From: Streptococcus sp. 29896
GTDB lineage: Bacteria; Bacillota; Bacilli; Lactobacillales; Streptococcaceae
Reading direction: 5' to 3'
DNA length: 64,000 nucleotides
Assembly (NCBI RefSeq): GCF_032594915.1
Contig: NZ_CP118733.1
Span: forward strand, 744,001-808,000
Notes under the pieces: model-generated
What the model was told of the DNA's origin: nothing
Database searches by the model: none
What the model saw: the letters and a program-made list of their open reading frames with translations, nothing else
Made by a program: the position numbers and the translations under genes
Shown: piece after piece, positions 18,178-27,601 of the stretch
How the letters are laid out: each line of letters starts with the position of its first letter
Position numbering within the stretch: the first letter of the stretch is position 1

Positions 18178-19011
18178 ATGAAAATGAAAAATCTACTCCT
18201 CGGAACACTTGCTTTTGTTTCTTCTTTAACACTTGCTGCGTGCAGCTCTTCTTCTACAACAAGCCAAGATAATTGGGCAACTTATGAAGAAGAAAAGACC
18301 ATCACAATTGGTTTTGACAAGACCTTTGTTCCAATGGGCTTTGAAGCGACGGATGGTAGCTACACTGGTTTTGATATTGACCTTGCGACAGCTGTTTTTG
18401 AAAAATATGGCATCGCAATTGAGTGGCAGCCGATTGACTGGGATTTGAAGGAAACTGAGCTCAACAATGGCAATATTGATCTGATTTGGAATGGTTACTC
18501 TGTGACTGCAGAGCGCCAAGAGAAGGTCCTGTTCACAGATGCCTACATGGATAACCAACAAGTCTTGGTAACCAAGAAATCATCAGGTATTGATAGTGTG
18601 GCTGGCATGGAAGGTAAGATTTTAGGAGCTCAAGCTGGTTCTTCCGGTTACTCCGTCTTCGAATCACAAACAGCTATTTTGAAAGATATTGTTTCTGGTA
18701 ATGATGCGACCCAGTATGCAACCTTTAACGAAGCCTTGATTGATTTGAAAAACGATCGTATTGACGGTCTCTTGATTGACCGAGTCTATGCTAACTATTA
18801 CTTGCAACAAGAAGGCATTATTTCTGACTACAACATCATTGATGCAGGTTACGAAGATGAAGCTTTTGCCGTTGGTGCCCGCAAGTCAGACACGACTTTG
18901 GTAGAAAAAATCAACGCAGCCTTTAAAGAACTCTACGCAGAAGGTCGCTTCCAAGAAATTTCAAATACTTGGTTTGGTGATGACGTAGCAACAGATGCTG
19001 TAAAAAACTAA
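18178..19011 (+). CDS. Amino-acid ABC transporter substrate-binding lipoprotein
   Basis: 277 residues. Signal peptide with lipobox LTLAAC; Cys22 is the lipidated residue, so the mature protein is tethered outside the membrane. The rest is a cluster 3 solute-binding protein (SBP_bac_3): FVPMGFEATDGSYTGFDIDLATAVFEKYG near the start, DLIWNGYSVTAERQEKVLFTDAY, and GALAQAGSSG-like hinge region. The ligand is probably a polar or charged amino acid such as glutamine, glutamate or cystine; it cannot be fixed from sequence. Last gene of the permease-ATPase-receptor operon. Confidence 0.9.
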   Translation: MKMKNLLLGTLAFVSSLTLAACSSSSTTSQDNWATYEEEKTITIGFDKTFVPMGFEATDGSYTGFDIDLATAVFEKYGIAIEWQPIDWDLKETELNNGNIDLIWNGYSVTAERQEKVLFTDAYMDNQQVLVTKKSSGIDSVAGMEGKILGAQAGSSGYSVFESQTAILKDIVSGNDATQYATFNEALIDLKNDRIDGLLIDRVYANYYLQQEGIISDYNIIDAGYEDEAFAVGARKSDTTLVEKINAAFKELYAEGRFQEISNTWFGDDVATDAVKN

Positions 19012-19024
19012 ATGAAACAATAAG

Positions 19025-19055
19025 ACAGCGAGTCCAAATGATTCGTTGTTTTTTT
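19025..19055 (+). terminator. Terminator of amino-acid ABC operon
   Basis: ACAGCGAGTC pairs with GATTCGTTGT using two G-U pairs, followed by T residues. Confidence 0.8.
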
Positions 19056-19084
19056 GTCACAATTTTTGTGACAAGATTTGAGTT

Positions 19085-19111
19085 TTGCTGAGTCAGGGCT
19101 TCTTGTATAAT
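19085..19111 (+). promoter_or_regulatory. mtlA promoter
   Basis: TATAAT at 19106-19111 with a weak TTGCTG (19085-19090) at a short 15-bp spacing, fitting an activator-dependent promoter. MtlR is the likely activator. No clear cre site was recognised. Confidence 0.5.
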
Positions 19112-19140
19112 AAAATTACAATAACAGGAGGAAAAATATT

Positions 19141-20904
19141 ATGGAAAATTCTTCAATCCGTGTTCGTCTTCAAAAGTTGGGGACAACACTGTCTAACATG
19201 GTCATGCCCAATATTGGTGCCTTTATCGCTTGGGGTGTATTGACCTCGCTTTTCATTCCAACAGGTTGGTTGCCAAATGAAACCTTTGCAACCATTGTTG
19301 GTCCGATGATTACCTATCTCTTGCCACTCTTGATTGGTTATACAGGTGGTTACAATGTCTACGGCCAACGTGGTGGTGTTATGGGTGCAATCTTGACCAT
19401 GGGTGTGATTGCAGGATCTAGCGTTCCAATGTTCATCGGTGCCATGATTGTTGGTCCTTTCGGTGCTTGGGTTATCAAGAAATTTGACCAAGCGATTCAA
19501 CCAAAAATCCGTCCAGGTTTGGAAATGTTGATCAACAACTTCTCTGCTGGTTTGATTGGTTTTGTCTTGATGTTGATGACCTTCAAAGTTGTTGGTCCAT
19601 TCGTTGAAAGCATGACTGGTGTGGTTGGTGATGCAGTACAAGCAATCGTTGATATGAAACTCTTGCCACTTGCCAACATCATCATCGAGCCTGCTAAAGT
19701 TCTCTTCCTGAACAACGCCCTCAACCACGGTATCTTTACACCGCTCGGAACAGAGCAAGTCTTGGAAGCAGGTAAGTCTGTTCTCTTCCTCTTGGAAGCT
19801 AACCCTGGACCAGGTCTTGGTATCTTGCTTGCCTATGCCTTCTTCGGAAAAGGCTCTGCAAAATCTTCTTCATTAGGTGCAATGGTTATTCACTTCCTAG
19901 GTGGTATCCATGAAATCTACTTCCCATACGTATTGATGAAACCAGCCCTCTTCCTCGCAGCTATCGCTGGCGGTGTATCTGGTACTCTTGTATTCCAAAC
20001 TTTAGGTGCAGGTCTTGCTGGTGCAGCTTCTCCAGGTTCAATCATTGCGATTACCTTGATGTTGCCAAAAGGAGATAATACATTTGGAAATGCTTTGGCT
20101 GTATTTGCGGGTGTTCTCGCAGGTGCTCTTGCTTCCTTCCTAGTTGCGGCTATCATCTTGAAAGCTGACAAGTCAGAAGGTGAGTCATTGGAAGCAGCAC
20201 AGGCTGCAACAAAAGCTGCCAAGGCTGTTGCAAAAGGCCAAGCGGTCGAAACAGTCGCTGCAGAAATCTCAGCAAACTCAGTTAAACAAATCATCTTTGC
20301 ATGTGATGCTGGTATGGGTAGCTCTGCAATGGGAGCTTCGCTCCTTCGCGAAAAAGTCAAAAAAGCTGGCTTGGATATTCCAGTCACCAACAAGGCAATC
20401 GCAAACTTGCAAGATACTGAGCAAACCCTGATTGTGACCCAACAAGAATTGGCAGATCGTGCAGCTCAACGGACACCACGTGCTATTCATGTCGCTGTTG
20501 ACAACTTCCTAACTTCTCCAAAATACGATGAAATCGTTGCTAAATTGCTAGGACAACCTGTTGTTGCAGTTGCAGCTCGAGTCTCAGAAGAAGCAAACCA
20601 AGCTGAAATTGATTTGAACTACATTGATGAAGTAGTTTTTGCCTACGGCCAATCCCAAGGTTCTGCCACAATGGGGCAAACAACTCTTGCTGCTATCTTT
20701 AAAAACAAGGGAATCGGCATTCCAGTTGCAAGCGTACCGTTTGAACAATTGGCTGAGCACAATGCTAAAAATATCCTTGTAGTCACAACCATTTCACAGC
20801 AAGCAGAAGTACAACAGGCTGCTCCAAATGCGCAACTTTTGGTTGTAGATAGCTTAGTAACAACACCAGAATATGATAAGATTGTTGCACGTATGCACAA
20901 GTAA
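19141..20904 (+). CDS. mtlA: PTS mannitol transporter subunit IICB with a second IIB-like domain
   Basis: 587 residues; AGGAGG precedes ATG 19141. It takes up mannitol and phosphorylates it to mannitol-1-phosphate. Domain order: membrane IIC (about 1-345, containing NNALNHGIFTPLG and HFLGGIHEIYFPYV), an Ala/Lys-rich linker (about 346-378), IIB with phospho-acceptor Cys388 in IIFACDAGMGSSAMG, then a second IIB-like fold (about 494-587) where the equivalent motif reads VVFAYGQSQGSATMG with Tyr502 in place of Cys. The second domain ends TTPEYDKIVARM, matching the TSPKYDEIVAKL end of the first, which supports a duplication. IIA is separate (mtlF). First gene of the mtl operon. Confidence 0.93.
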   Translation: MENSSIRVRLQKLGTTLSNMVMPNIGAFIAWGVLTSLFIPTGWLPNETFATIVGPMITYLLPLLIGYTGGYNVYGQRGGVMGAILTMGVIAGSSVPMFIGAMIVGPFGAWVIKKFDQAIQPKIRPGLEMLINNFSAGLIGFVLMLMTFKVVGPFVESMTGVVGDAVQAIVDMKLLPLANIIIEPAKVLFLNNALNHGIFTPLGTEQVLEAGKSVLFLLEANPGPGLGILLAYAFFGKGSAKSSSLGAMVIHFLGGIHEIYFPYVLMKPALFLAAIAGGVSGTLVFQTLGAGLAGAASPGSIIAITLMLPKGDNTFGNALAVFAGVLAGALASFLVAAIILKADKSEGESLEAAQAATKAAKAVAKGQAVETVAAEISANSVKQIIFACDAGMGSSAMGASLLREKVKKAGLDIPVTNKAIANLQDTEQTLIVTQQELADRAAQRTPRAIHVAVDNFLTSPKYDEIVAKLLGQPVVAVAARVSEEANQAEIDLNYIDEVVFAYGQSQGSATMGQTTLAAIFKNKGIGIPVASVPFEQLAEHNAKNILVVTTISQQAEVQQAAPNAQLLVVDSLVTTPEYDKIVARMHK

Positions 20905-20933
20905 TTTTTTCAACAATGTAGTATAATGAATCT

Positions 20934-22886
20934 ATGCTATTAACAAAACGTGAAGAACAACTGATGAAAGCTTTCCTCCAGGTAGGGAAGCTTTCGTTGA
21001 AAGAAATGGCAGAAATCCTGCAAGTTTCCTCTCGAACGGTCTATCGAACCTTGTCTGATTTGGGGCTAGCTTTGGAAGAAAAGGGGATTGAGCTGGTCAA
21101 GGATGGTAAGAAATATTATCTAGTGGGCAATGTGTCCCTCCTAGAGGATTTGGAATCGCAGGATGGTTTTACAGCCAACCAACGCTTGCTACAGATGTCT
21201 TATCAATTGTTGACCAAGCAGGAACCCATTACAAATGAAGTCTTCCAAGAGCAGTTTCTGGTTTCAAATGTGACGGTCATCCAGGATATTGCGACTATTG
21301 AAAAGCGCCTGATGGACTTCGGACTCAACCTTAATCGTCAGAAAGGCTATGCCTTGGAAGGGTCAGTTGCCCAGAAAAGACGGCTCTTAGCAATTCTCCT
21401 CGCCAATGCCATCTCTGTTCAGGAATTTTGGCAAGATGCCTATTCGGACTTCCCTGTTTTAGTGGTGGAGCGAGTGGCTGCCAGTCGGTCTGCCTTTGAA
21501 GGCTTACAGGCTCATCTGGGAGAATTAGATCCCAAGATGAGGCAGGTCTTGATTAGTTTGTTGGCACTGGCGGACAACCATGGTAATCTGGAAGATAGTA
21601 TGTCAGTATCCAAAGATGCCTTGGATTTTTCGCAAAAAGTGTTTACAGAACTGGCTAAGCAAACCAAGACCTATTATTCCATTCAGGAGATTATCTTTTA
21701 TGCTAGGGTCTTGGACGAGCTGGTAATCAAACGCCAGCAAGTTCCTCTTTTTCGAGAAGCATTTGACAGCCGTTTTTATTACAATATTTCCCAATTGGTG
21801 GACACGGTTTCTCGCTTTACTAAGATTGACTTCATCAAGGATTCCTTGCTCTTTCCAATGCTCTTTAATCATATCCGACTGAGTTTGGCAGTCCCCATTC
21901 TCTATCCAGATTTTGCGACGAGCAATATTGCCTACTTGGCGACCCAGAAAAATCCCTTCTTGCATCGCTTGGTCAGCCAGGTCATGCAGGACATCTTTCC
22001 AGACTATATTCAGAATGAATATGAGTATGAATTGGTCACCTTGCATTTTGCTTCCAGTTTGCGGCGGAGTCCGGATATTTATCCTATTCGAATCTTGCTG
22101 GTAACGGATGAAAGACCCTTGACAACCAGTGTCTTGGTTTCAAAAATCAAAAACATTGCTCCGTTTGTGGAGTGGATTGCGGTGAAAAGTAGTTCGGATT
22201 TGGCTACAGTTGATTGGCAGCAATTTGACTATTGTTTGACCACAAAACCGCTCCCTCATTTGGACTTGGCCTTGATTTCGACCTTTCCATCGACAGAGGA
22301 AATTTTGGATTTGCAAGAAACCTTGCAGTCTATCCAAGAAAATAGGACGGTTCAGGTTCGAGAGTCTGTACACATTTCTTATCAATATGACTTGCAGCGC
22401 TACCTAGAAGCCAGTAGTCGCTTGCTAAAAGAATTTAGTTTGACTCTTTTGGACAATCCAGCTTCCTTTGAAGAGTCGGTTGGAGTCATCGTGGCAACAT
22501 TAGATGGTTTGTTGGATGCTGACTATTTGACCCAAAAGCTCTTGGATCGATTTCAAGCTAGCCCTTTGGCGATTCCGCAGACTAATCTTGCCCTGATCCA
22601 TACCCAGTCTAGACAGGTGGAAAGAAGTCAATTTCACATCATTGAACTAAGCCAGCCTGTGCAGGCCTTGTCGATGAATCACGAGTGGGAAGAAGTCAGA
22701 CGGGTCTTAGTTATGATGACTAGTCCAGAAGAACAGGATGAGGTCAGAGAACTGATGACTGCCATCAGCCAGTCCATCATTGAAAACAAACTCTATACAG
22801 AAATTTACCGAACTGGTAACCAAGAAATTATCTACCAGTTATTACATTCTATTTTTAACGAAAAAATCAAGAAATTGGAGAATTAA
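20934..22886 (+). CDS. mtlR: Mannitol operon activator MtlR (BglG/PRD family)
   Basis: 650 residues. N-terminal HTH ([26 protein letters not shown]), a second HTH region, two PTS regulation domains (roughly 190-400), a GatB-like IIB domain ([23 protein letters not shown]) and a C-terminal MtlA/fructose-type IIA domain with LALIHTQSR. Phosphorylation of these domains by HPr and EIIMtl sets activity according to mannitol supply. The gene lies between mtlA and mtlF. No Shine-Dalgarno precedes ATG 20934; instead TATAAT lies at 20922-20927, exactly six bases before the ATG. Confidence 0.92.
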   Translation: MLLTKREEQLMKAFLQVGKLSLKEMAEILQVSSRTVYRTLSDLGLALEEKGIELVKDGKKYYLVGNVSLLEDLESQDGFTANQRLLQMSYQLLTKQEPITNEVFQEQFLVSNVTVIQDIATIEKRLMDFGLNLNRQKGYALEGSVAQKRRLLAILLANAISVQEFWQDAYSDFPVLVVERVAASRSAFEGLQAHLGELDPKMRQVLISLLALADNHGNLEDSMSVSKDALDFSQKVFTELAKQTKTYYSIQEIIFYARVLDELVIKRQQVPLFREAFDSRFYYNISQLVDTVSRFTKIDFIKDSLLFPMLFNHIRLSLAVPILYPDFATSNIAYLATQKNPFLHRLVSQVMQDIFPDYIQNEYEYELVTLHFASSLRRSPDIYPIRILLVTDERPLTTSVLVSKIKNIAPFVEWIAVKSSSDLATVDWQQFDYCLTTKPLPHLDLALISTFPSTEEILDLQETLQSIQENRTVQVRESVHISYQYDLQRYLEASSRLLKEFSLTLLDNPASFEESVGVIVATLDGLLDADYLTQKLLDRFQASPLAIPQTNLALIHTQSRQVERSQFHIIELSQPVQALSMNHEWEEVRRVLVMMTSPEEQDEVRELMTAISQSIIENKLYTEIYRTGNQEIIYQLLHSIFNEKIKKLEN

Positions 22887-22887
22887 C

Positions 22888-23325
22888 ATGGAAATTCAAC
22901 ACAAACTTATCAAATTAAACCAAACTTTTGCCAACAAAGAAGATGCGATTCGCTACTGTGGTCAACAGCTGGTAGCTGCTGGCCATGTCAATGAAGCCTA
23001 TATCGAAGCTATGCTTGAACGAAATGAAGAGCTTTCTGTCTATATGGGCAATTTCATCGCCATTCCTCACGGTACGGATGCGGCTAAAAAGGAAGTTCTG
23101 TCATCAGGGATTACCATCGTGCAAGTGCCTGCAGGTGTTAACTTTGGGACAGAAGAAGATCCAAAGATTGCGACAGTTCTCTTTGGCATTGCAGGTGTGG
23201 GCGATGAGCATTTGGATATCATTCAAAGGATTTCAATCTTCTGTGCAGATGTGGATAATGTGGTCAAGTTGGCAGATGCTCAGTCAGAAGAAGAAGTCAT
23301 CACCCTGTTGAACAGTGTAGGATAA
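22888..23325 (+). CDS. mtlF: PTS mannitol transporter subunit IIA
   Basis: 145 residues. ATG 22888 follows TTGGAG and lies one base after the mtlR stop; in-frame ATGs further upstream fall inside mtlR and are ignored. Active-site His is in [13 protein letters not shown], the standard MtlF motif, which passes phosphate from HPr to the IIB cysteine of MtlA. Length is normal for stand-alone MtlF. Confidence 0.95.
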   Translation: MEIQHKLIKLNQTFANKEDAIRYCGQQLVAAGHVNEAYIEAMLERNEELSVYMGNFIAIPHGTDAAKKEVLSSGITIVQVPAGVNFGTEEDPKIATVLFGIAGVGDEHLDIIQRISIFCADVDNVVKLADAQSEEEVITLLNSVG

Positions 23326-23338
23326 GCGAGGAGAAAAG

Positions 23339-24478
23339 ATGAAGCAAGCAGTTCACTTTGGAGCAGGCAATATCGGACGTGGTTTTATCGGGGAAATCCT
23401 CTTTGAAAACGGCTTTGAAATTGCTTTTGTTGATGTTAATGAAACTATTATTGATGCCTTGAACCAGCGTCATGCTTACGAGATTGAGATTGCTGAAGAA
23501 GGCCAACGCCACATCGCAGTTTCAGGGGTGCGTGGGATCAACAATCGTCAACATCCTGAAGAAGTTGTCGCAGCTCTTGCCACAGCTGATTTGGTAACGA
23601 CAGCTATTGGGCCAAATATCCTGCCTTTCATTGCTGGTTTGGTTGCTGAGGGGATTGAAGCCCGTCGCCAAGCAGGCAATACCCAACCGCTTGATGTCTT
23701 GGCCTGTGAAAACATGATTGGTGGCTCTGCCTTTCTTTACGAAGAAGTCAAAAAACACCTGTCAGAAGAAGGTTTGGCTTACGCAGCGGAGTTTGTTGGT
23801 TTCCCAAATGCAGCCGTGGACCGCATCGTTCCCGCTCAAAGTCATGAGGACCCATTGTTCGTCGTGGTGGAGCCTTTCAACGAGTGGGTGGTGGAAACCC
23901 AAGGTATGAAAAATCCAGACTTGAAGCTGGAAGGTGTTCACTATGAAGCGGATTTGGAGCCTTTCATCGAACGCAAACTCTTCTCTGTCAACTCAGGTCA
24001 TGCGACCTCTGCCTATACTGGAGCTCACTTTGGGGCGACAACGATTCTAGAGGCCCTGCAAAACCCAGAGGTGAAAAGCAAGGTGGAAGCTGTTCTGGCG
24101 GAAATCCGTAGTCTTCTGATTGCCAAATGGGGCTTTGACGAGCAAGCCTTGGTGGACTATCATAAGGTCATCATCAGCCGGTTCGAAAATCCATATATCG
24201 TAGATGACATTGCCCGTGTGGCTCGGACGCCAATCCGTAAGCTCGGTTATGACGAACGCTTTATCCGTCCAATCCGTGAACTCCGTGAGCGTGGCTTGTC
24301 CTACGACAACCTCCTAGCGACTGTCAGCTATATCTTTGGCTACAAGGATGAAACAGATGAGCAGTCTGTGCAACTCCAAACTCTTCTGCAGGAAAAATCC
24401 CTGCCAGAAGTTGTATCCGAGGTGACAGGTTTGACCGACCCAGCCTTGATTGCGGAGATTGTGGCAGTGGTTGCATAA
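23339..24478 (+). CDS. mtlD: Mannitol-1-phosphate 5-dehydrogenase
   Basis: 379 residues, 13 nt after mtlF with GAGGAG. It oxidises mannitol-1-phosphate to fructose-6-phosphate with NAD+, feeding the PfkA step encoded elsewhere in this window. N-terminal NAD-binding motif is [13 protein letters not shown]; the family signature [16 protein letters not shown] is present with its conserved Asn and His. Last gene of the operon, followed by a strong terminator whose stem overlaps the 3' end of the convergent CDF gene. Confidence 0.96.
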   Translation: MKQAVHFGAGNIGRGFIGEILFENGFEIAFVDVNETIIDALNQRHAYEIEIAEEGQRHIAVSGVRGINNRQHPEEVVAALATADLVTTAIGPNILPFIAGLVAEGIEARRQAGNTQPLDVLACENMIGGSAFLYEEVKKHLSEEGLAYAAEFVGFPNAAVDRIVPAQSHEDPLFVVVEPFNEWVVETQGMKNPDLKLEGVHYEADLEPFIERKLFSVNSGHATSAYTGAHFGATTILEALQNPEVKSKVEAVLAEIRSLLIAKWGFDEQALVDYHKVIISRFENPYIVDDIARVARTPIRKLGYDERFIRPIRELRERGLSYDNLLATVSYIFGYKDETDEQSVQLQTLLQEKSLPEVVSEVTGLTDPALIAEIVAVVA

Positions 24479-24486
24479 TAAAAAAT

Positions 24487-24519
24487 ACTTCTCAACCTAG
24501 TCTGGTTGAGAAGTTTTTT
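24487..24519 (+). terminator. mtl operon terminator
   Basis: ACTTCTCAACC pairs perfectly with GGTTGAGAAGT around TAGTCT, followed by T residues. The stop codon of the convergent CDF gene (24497-24499) lies inside the hairpin. Confidence 0.92.
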
Positions 24520-25711
24520 CGTCTTGTTTTTTAGAAATCTGGTGGAAGACGACAGTCCATCTTTCATGGCGTCGCCAGAGGGAAGTGTGGACGTAGTCCC
24601 CGATTTCAAAGGTAACCAGCTTGGACTTTTGACTGACAGAAGTCATCTGGTAATTGGAGAGGTAGGTGGATTGAACAGGGTGGGCAAGGAGCATCTCTGC
24701 CTTGTTGTGGTAGCGGCCCTTGGCGTCAATCAAGAGATAGTCTTCATCAATCAGGTCTTCATAGCCTTTTTCATGGGCTTGGATTTCAGACTCAAAGCGA
24801 TAGAGCTTGTCAAAGACGTGTTCATAGATTTCATCGTGGGGGATTTCAGAGGGCTCCACATGAATATCCACATCGAAGACCCCATGCTTGAGTGTCAGCA
24901 GTTGCTCGACCTGCTCGGTAATCTCGTGACTTTCATAGACGGATAGATCAGGATTCATTTCCAACACAATGTCCAGATAGATATTGGCACCGTAGGTCCG
25001 ACCGCGTTGGGATTTGACAGCGACGACCTTGGGCAGTTTGAGAATATCTTCTTCATACTTGTGGAGGAGTTCCTCGTCAAAGCCATCGGAGAGGGTGAAG
25101 AAGCTTTCCATGAAAATATCATAGGCAGTTTTTAAGATAAAGAAAGTGATGACAATAGCTGCAATCTTATCAACGATTGGAAAGTTAAGGGCGGCCGCAA
25201 AAACAGCGACAGAAGTACCGACAGAGGTAACAGCATCAGATAAATTATCCTTGGCAGCTGCTTCCAGCGCCTTAGAATGAACCTTACGGGCTAAATTTCG
25301 ATTGTAGAAATAAACTCCAATCATGACGATGGCTGAGAAGATCCCAACGACTGCCCCCATCATATCAATCTCAACCACTTCATCGCTCAGCAATTTGAGA
25401 ATGGTCGAATGGAGGACCTGAAAACCAACGACAAACATGATGAAGGATGTAATCAGACTAGCCAAATCTTCCATTTTCCAATGGCCAAACTTATGGTCGG
25501 TATCCGCAGGTTTCTGGGCCATTCGCAGGCCAATCAGGACTGCGACATTTCCCACAATATCCGAGATATTGTTAAAGGCATCCGCCGTCAGGGCATCGGA
25601 GTGAAAAATGGTTCCGGCTGACAGTTTAAGACCAGACAAAAGCAGATAAGCCAGGATGGAGATAATCGCCCCTCGTTCCGCCAGCTTTAGATTTCTAACT
25701 TGTTGATTCAT
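24497..25711 (-). CDS. Cation diffusion facilitator family transporter
   Basis: 404 residues from ATG 25711, which follows GGAGGGG; a longer in-frame start at 25762 lacks support. Six hydrophobic segments form the CDF core; metal-site residues are DALTADAFNNISDIVG (TM2, HSDAL plus N/D) and the matching AAAKDNLSDAVTSVG in TM5. A cytoplasmic ferredoxin-like domain follows with DIHVEP and a long C-terminal extension of about 110 residues. Members export divalent metals (Mn, Zn, Fe) against protons. The NNxxD rather than HxxxD pattern argues against a pure zinc site and is compatible with manganese, but this is inference. Downstream it collides with the mtl terminator. Confidence 0.88.
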   Translation of the reverse strand: MNQQVRNLKLAERGAIISILAYLLLSGLKLSAGTIFHSDALTADAFNNISDIVGNVAVLIGLRMAQKPADTDHKFGHWKMEDLASLITSFIMFVVGFQVLHSTILKLLSDEVVEIDMMGAVVGIFSAIVMIGVYFYNRNLARKVHSKALEAAAKDNLSDAVTSVGTSVAVFAAALNFPIVDKIAAIVITFFILKTAYDIFMESFFTLSDGFDEELLHKYEEDILKLPKVVAVKSQRGRTYGANIYLDIVLEMNPDLSVYESHEITEQVEQLLTLKHGVFDVDIHVEPSEIPHDEIYEHVFDKLYRFESEIQAHEKGYEDLIDEDYLLIDAKGRYHNKAEMLLAHPVQSTYLSNYQMTSVSQKSKLVTFEIGDYVHTSLWRRHERWTVVFHQISKKQDEKTSQPD

Positions 25712-25741
25712 AACCCCTCCTTTGTATCCTAACATGATAAC

Positions 25742-25771
25742 AAAAATGCTCCTTGTTTTCAAGGAGCATTT
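25742..25771 (-). terminator. Terminator of ThrE-type operon
   Basis: AAATGCTCCTTG pairs perfectly with CAAGGAGCATTT (12 bp) around TTTT; the minus strand then has a run of T. It separates the threonine/serine exporter genes from the CDF gene. Confidence 0.9.
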
Positions 25772-25782
25772 CCTGTTTTTCC

Positions 25783-26232
25783 TTAGGTGGAATAGCGGAG
25801 CTTCATATACTTGTAAAGCCTGAGAAGGACGGTACCGCTGGCCATGCCGATTGGGATGACCAAGGAAAGAGTGATAACTGTCGTGACATTGACCAAAGCA
25901 GTAGCATGCTCGCCAGATACGAAGTAAGTCGTCGTCATGTAGGCCCGGTAGCCAGGAACCAGAGGAGCCAAGATTGCCAGAGAAAAAATAACCGACGGTG
26001 TTTTGAGGACAATACTCATGATTTGGCTGATGCAGGAGCCAACAATTGCAGCAGTAAAAGTTGCGATGACCGCATTTGTCGGTCCTTCTAAACTGAGATA
26101 GATCAACCAGACCAACATGCCCAGCAACCCACCCGGGATGAGCATCTGTTTTTGAACATTTAAAACAACAAGAAAGGCTGCAATGGCAATGTAGCTAGCC
26201 AAAGCTTGTAAGAGAAAAAAGAAACTATCCAT
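25783..26232 (-). CDS. Threonine/serine exporter, small subunit (ThrE C-terminal half)
   Basis: 149 residues with about five hydrophobic segments: SYIAIAAFLVVLNVQ, GLLGMLVWLIYL, FTAAIVGSCISQI, LAPLVPGYRAYMTT. The motif around LVPG is shared by ThrE-2 family proteins. In actinobacteria ThrE is one polypeptide of about 10 helices; here it is split over two genes, 3 nt apart, so the proteins should act together to export small amino acids. Confidence 0.82.
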   Translation of the reverse strand: MDSFFFLLQALASYIAIAAFLVVLNVQKQMLIPGGLLGMLVWLIYLSLEGPTNAVIATFTAAIVGSCISQIMSIVLKTPSVIFSLAILAPLVPGYRAYMTTTYFVSGEHATALVNVTTVITLSLVIPIGMASGTVLLRLYKYMKLRYST

Positions 26233-26235
26233 GAT

Positions 26236-26994
26236 TTACCCCACAATCAGTAAAGCGACAGCAGTGCCTGCACCCAATGATAAGATAAGAAGAAGGGTTT
26301 GAAAAATCTTTGTCATCCCAGTGTTGATATGGTTGGTCATCAAGTCCCGGACAGCGTTGGTAAAGGCAATCCCCGGCACAAAAGGCATAACAGCTCCAGC
26401 ATTGATCATATTGGGATTAAAGTGGAATGGAAAGGCCTGGCCCAACCAATAGGCAAAAAGGGAAAAGACAAGGGCACCAGCAAAACTGGATACAAACTCA
26501 ATACGGATAAGATGGTGAATCCATCTGGAAAAAGGAAAGGCCAAGAGTGTTGCTAAGGCAGTCGCTAGAGACTCAAGCAAGCTGCCTCCAAACATCAGGG
26601 TAAAGAAGGTGGCTGCTATGACAGCAGCCACAGTTATTTGAAGAGCAGTATAGGGGAGAGGCTGGTTTTTAATCACATTCAGCTGATTCAAAGCCTGATC
26701 CAAACTAATTTCTCCCTCTACAAGTGACCGTGAGACCTGGTTGACCTGGCAGACCTTTTGCATATCGTGCTTGGGTTCTACTATCCGTTTCATCCGTGAG
26801 ATGTTGGTATGGTCAATTGAGAAAAAGATGGCTGCAGGGATGGCTAAAACATTGGCATGCTGAATACCTTGCGAGTGGGCGATACGAATCATGGTGTCTT
26901 CGACACGGTGGATTTCAGCCCCGCTTTCGGATAGGATGGCACCAGCCAACATGAGCACATCAATAGCCTGATTTAGTGGAGGCTGTGCATTCAT
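26236..26994 (-). CDS. Threonine/serine exporter, large subunit (ThrE N-terminal half, DUF1212)
   Basis: 252 residues. The first 110 residues are cytosolic and carry the DUF1212 pattern: ILSESGAEIHRVEDTMIRIA and AIPAAIFFSID. Five hydrophobic segments follow, with NAGAVMPFVPGIAFTNAVRDLM as the key motif. It is the first gene of the pair. The minus strand shows TGC-TATAAT at about 27021-27031 as an extended -10 in the region shared with the divergent MarR regulator, so that regulator may control it. Confidence 0.84.
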   Translation of the reverse strand: MNAQPPLNQAIDVLMLAGAILSESGAEIHRVEDTMIRIAHSQGIQHANVLAIPAAIFFSIDHTNISRMKRIVEPKHDMQKVCQVNQVSRSLVEGEISLDQALNQLNVIKNQPLPYTALQITVAAVIAATFFTLMFGGSLLESLATALATLLAFPFSRWIHHLIRIEFVSSFAGALVFSLFAYWLGQAFPFHFNPNMINAGAVMPFVPGIAFTNAVRDLMTNHINTGMTKIFQTLLLILSLGAGTAVALLIVG

Positions 26995-27076
26995 AGGATT
27001 CTCCTCTCATTTTCTAGACTTATTATAGCAAAAAATCAAATGGATGAAATTATTTTACTAGGTTTGGGCAAAATCC

Positions 27077-27104
27077 TTGCATAGTCTCCGAATGATGATA
27101 TAAT
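27077..27104 (+). promoter_or_regulatory. Promoter of marR-DUF1304 operon
   Basis: TTGCAT (27077-27082), 16-bp spacer, TATAAT (27099-27104) preceded by TGA (extended -10). Confidence 0.7.
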
Positions 27105-27117
27105 TGATTTGTCAACA

Positions 27118-27131
27118 GTTGATGAATCAAC
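27118..27131. promoter_or_regulatory. Palindromic operator candidate for MarR regulator
   Basis: GTTGATGAATCAAC, two perfect 6-bp arms separated by GA, placed about 8-21 nt after the predicted transcription start and before the RBS. A position fitting autorepression. Confidence 0.5.
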
Positions 27132-27145
27132 AAAAGGAGGAAGCC

Positions 27146-27586
27146 ATGAGTTCAATGAACAATTTGCTCTACCAGGTCAAGTTAGCAGATGAGACCATCA
27201 CCAATCTGTTTGAAAAGCAGTTGGGCATTAGTCTGACCCGCTATCAGTTGCTGATGAGCTTGCTGGATCAAGCCCCTTGTTCGCAACAAGATTTGCAGGA
27301 GGCTTTGCAGATTGACCGCGCAGCAGTTACCAGACATCTGAAGATTTTGGAAGAAGCTGGCTACATCAGTCGTAAGCAAAATCCAGACAACAAAAGAGAG
27401 ATGGTGGTAGAGCCGACTCAGCAAGCAATTGCGGACTTGGTCACAGCTCCGCCTCAGCATCATGTGGCAGTCAAGACTGCTATGGAGACCATCTTAACTG
27501 CTGAAGAAAGCGCTCAGCTGGATCAGCTCTTGCACAAACTGGTCATTGGCTTAGAAGCTCTGCCTTTTACCCAAATCAACCAATAG
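27146..27586 (+). CDS. MarR-family transcriptional regulator
   Basis: 146 residues from ATG 27146 (AAAGGAGG 6 nt upstream); an ATG at 27104 falls in the -10 box and is rejected. Winged helix: [25 protein letters not shown], then recognition helix [17 protein letters not shown] and wing [16 protein letters not shown]. Dimerisation helices lie at both ends. MarR proteins are usually repressors released by small phenolic or oxidant ligands. It is cotranscribed with a DUF1304 membrane protein 15 nt downstream, a common pairing. Effector unknown. Confidence 0.9.
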   Translation: MSSMNNLLYQVKLADETITNLFEKQLGISLTRYQLLMSLLDQAPCSQQDLQEALQIDRAAVTRHLKILEEAGYISRKQNPDNKREMVVEPTQQAIADLVTAPPQHHVAVKTAMETILTAEESAQLDQLLHKLVIGLEALPFTQINQ

Positions 27587-27601
27587 AAATGGAGTACCCT
27601 C

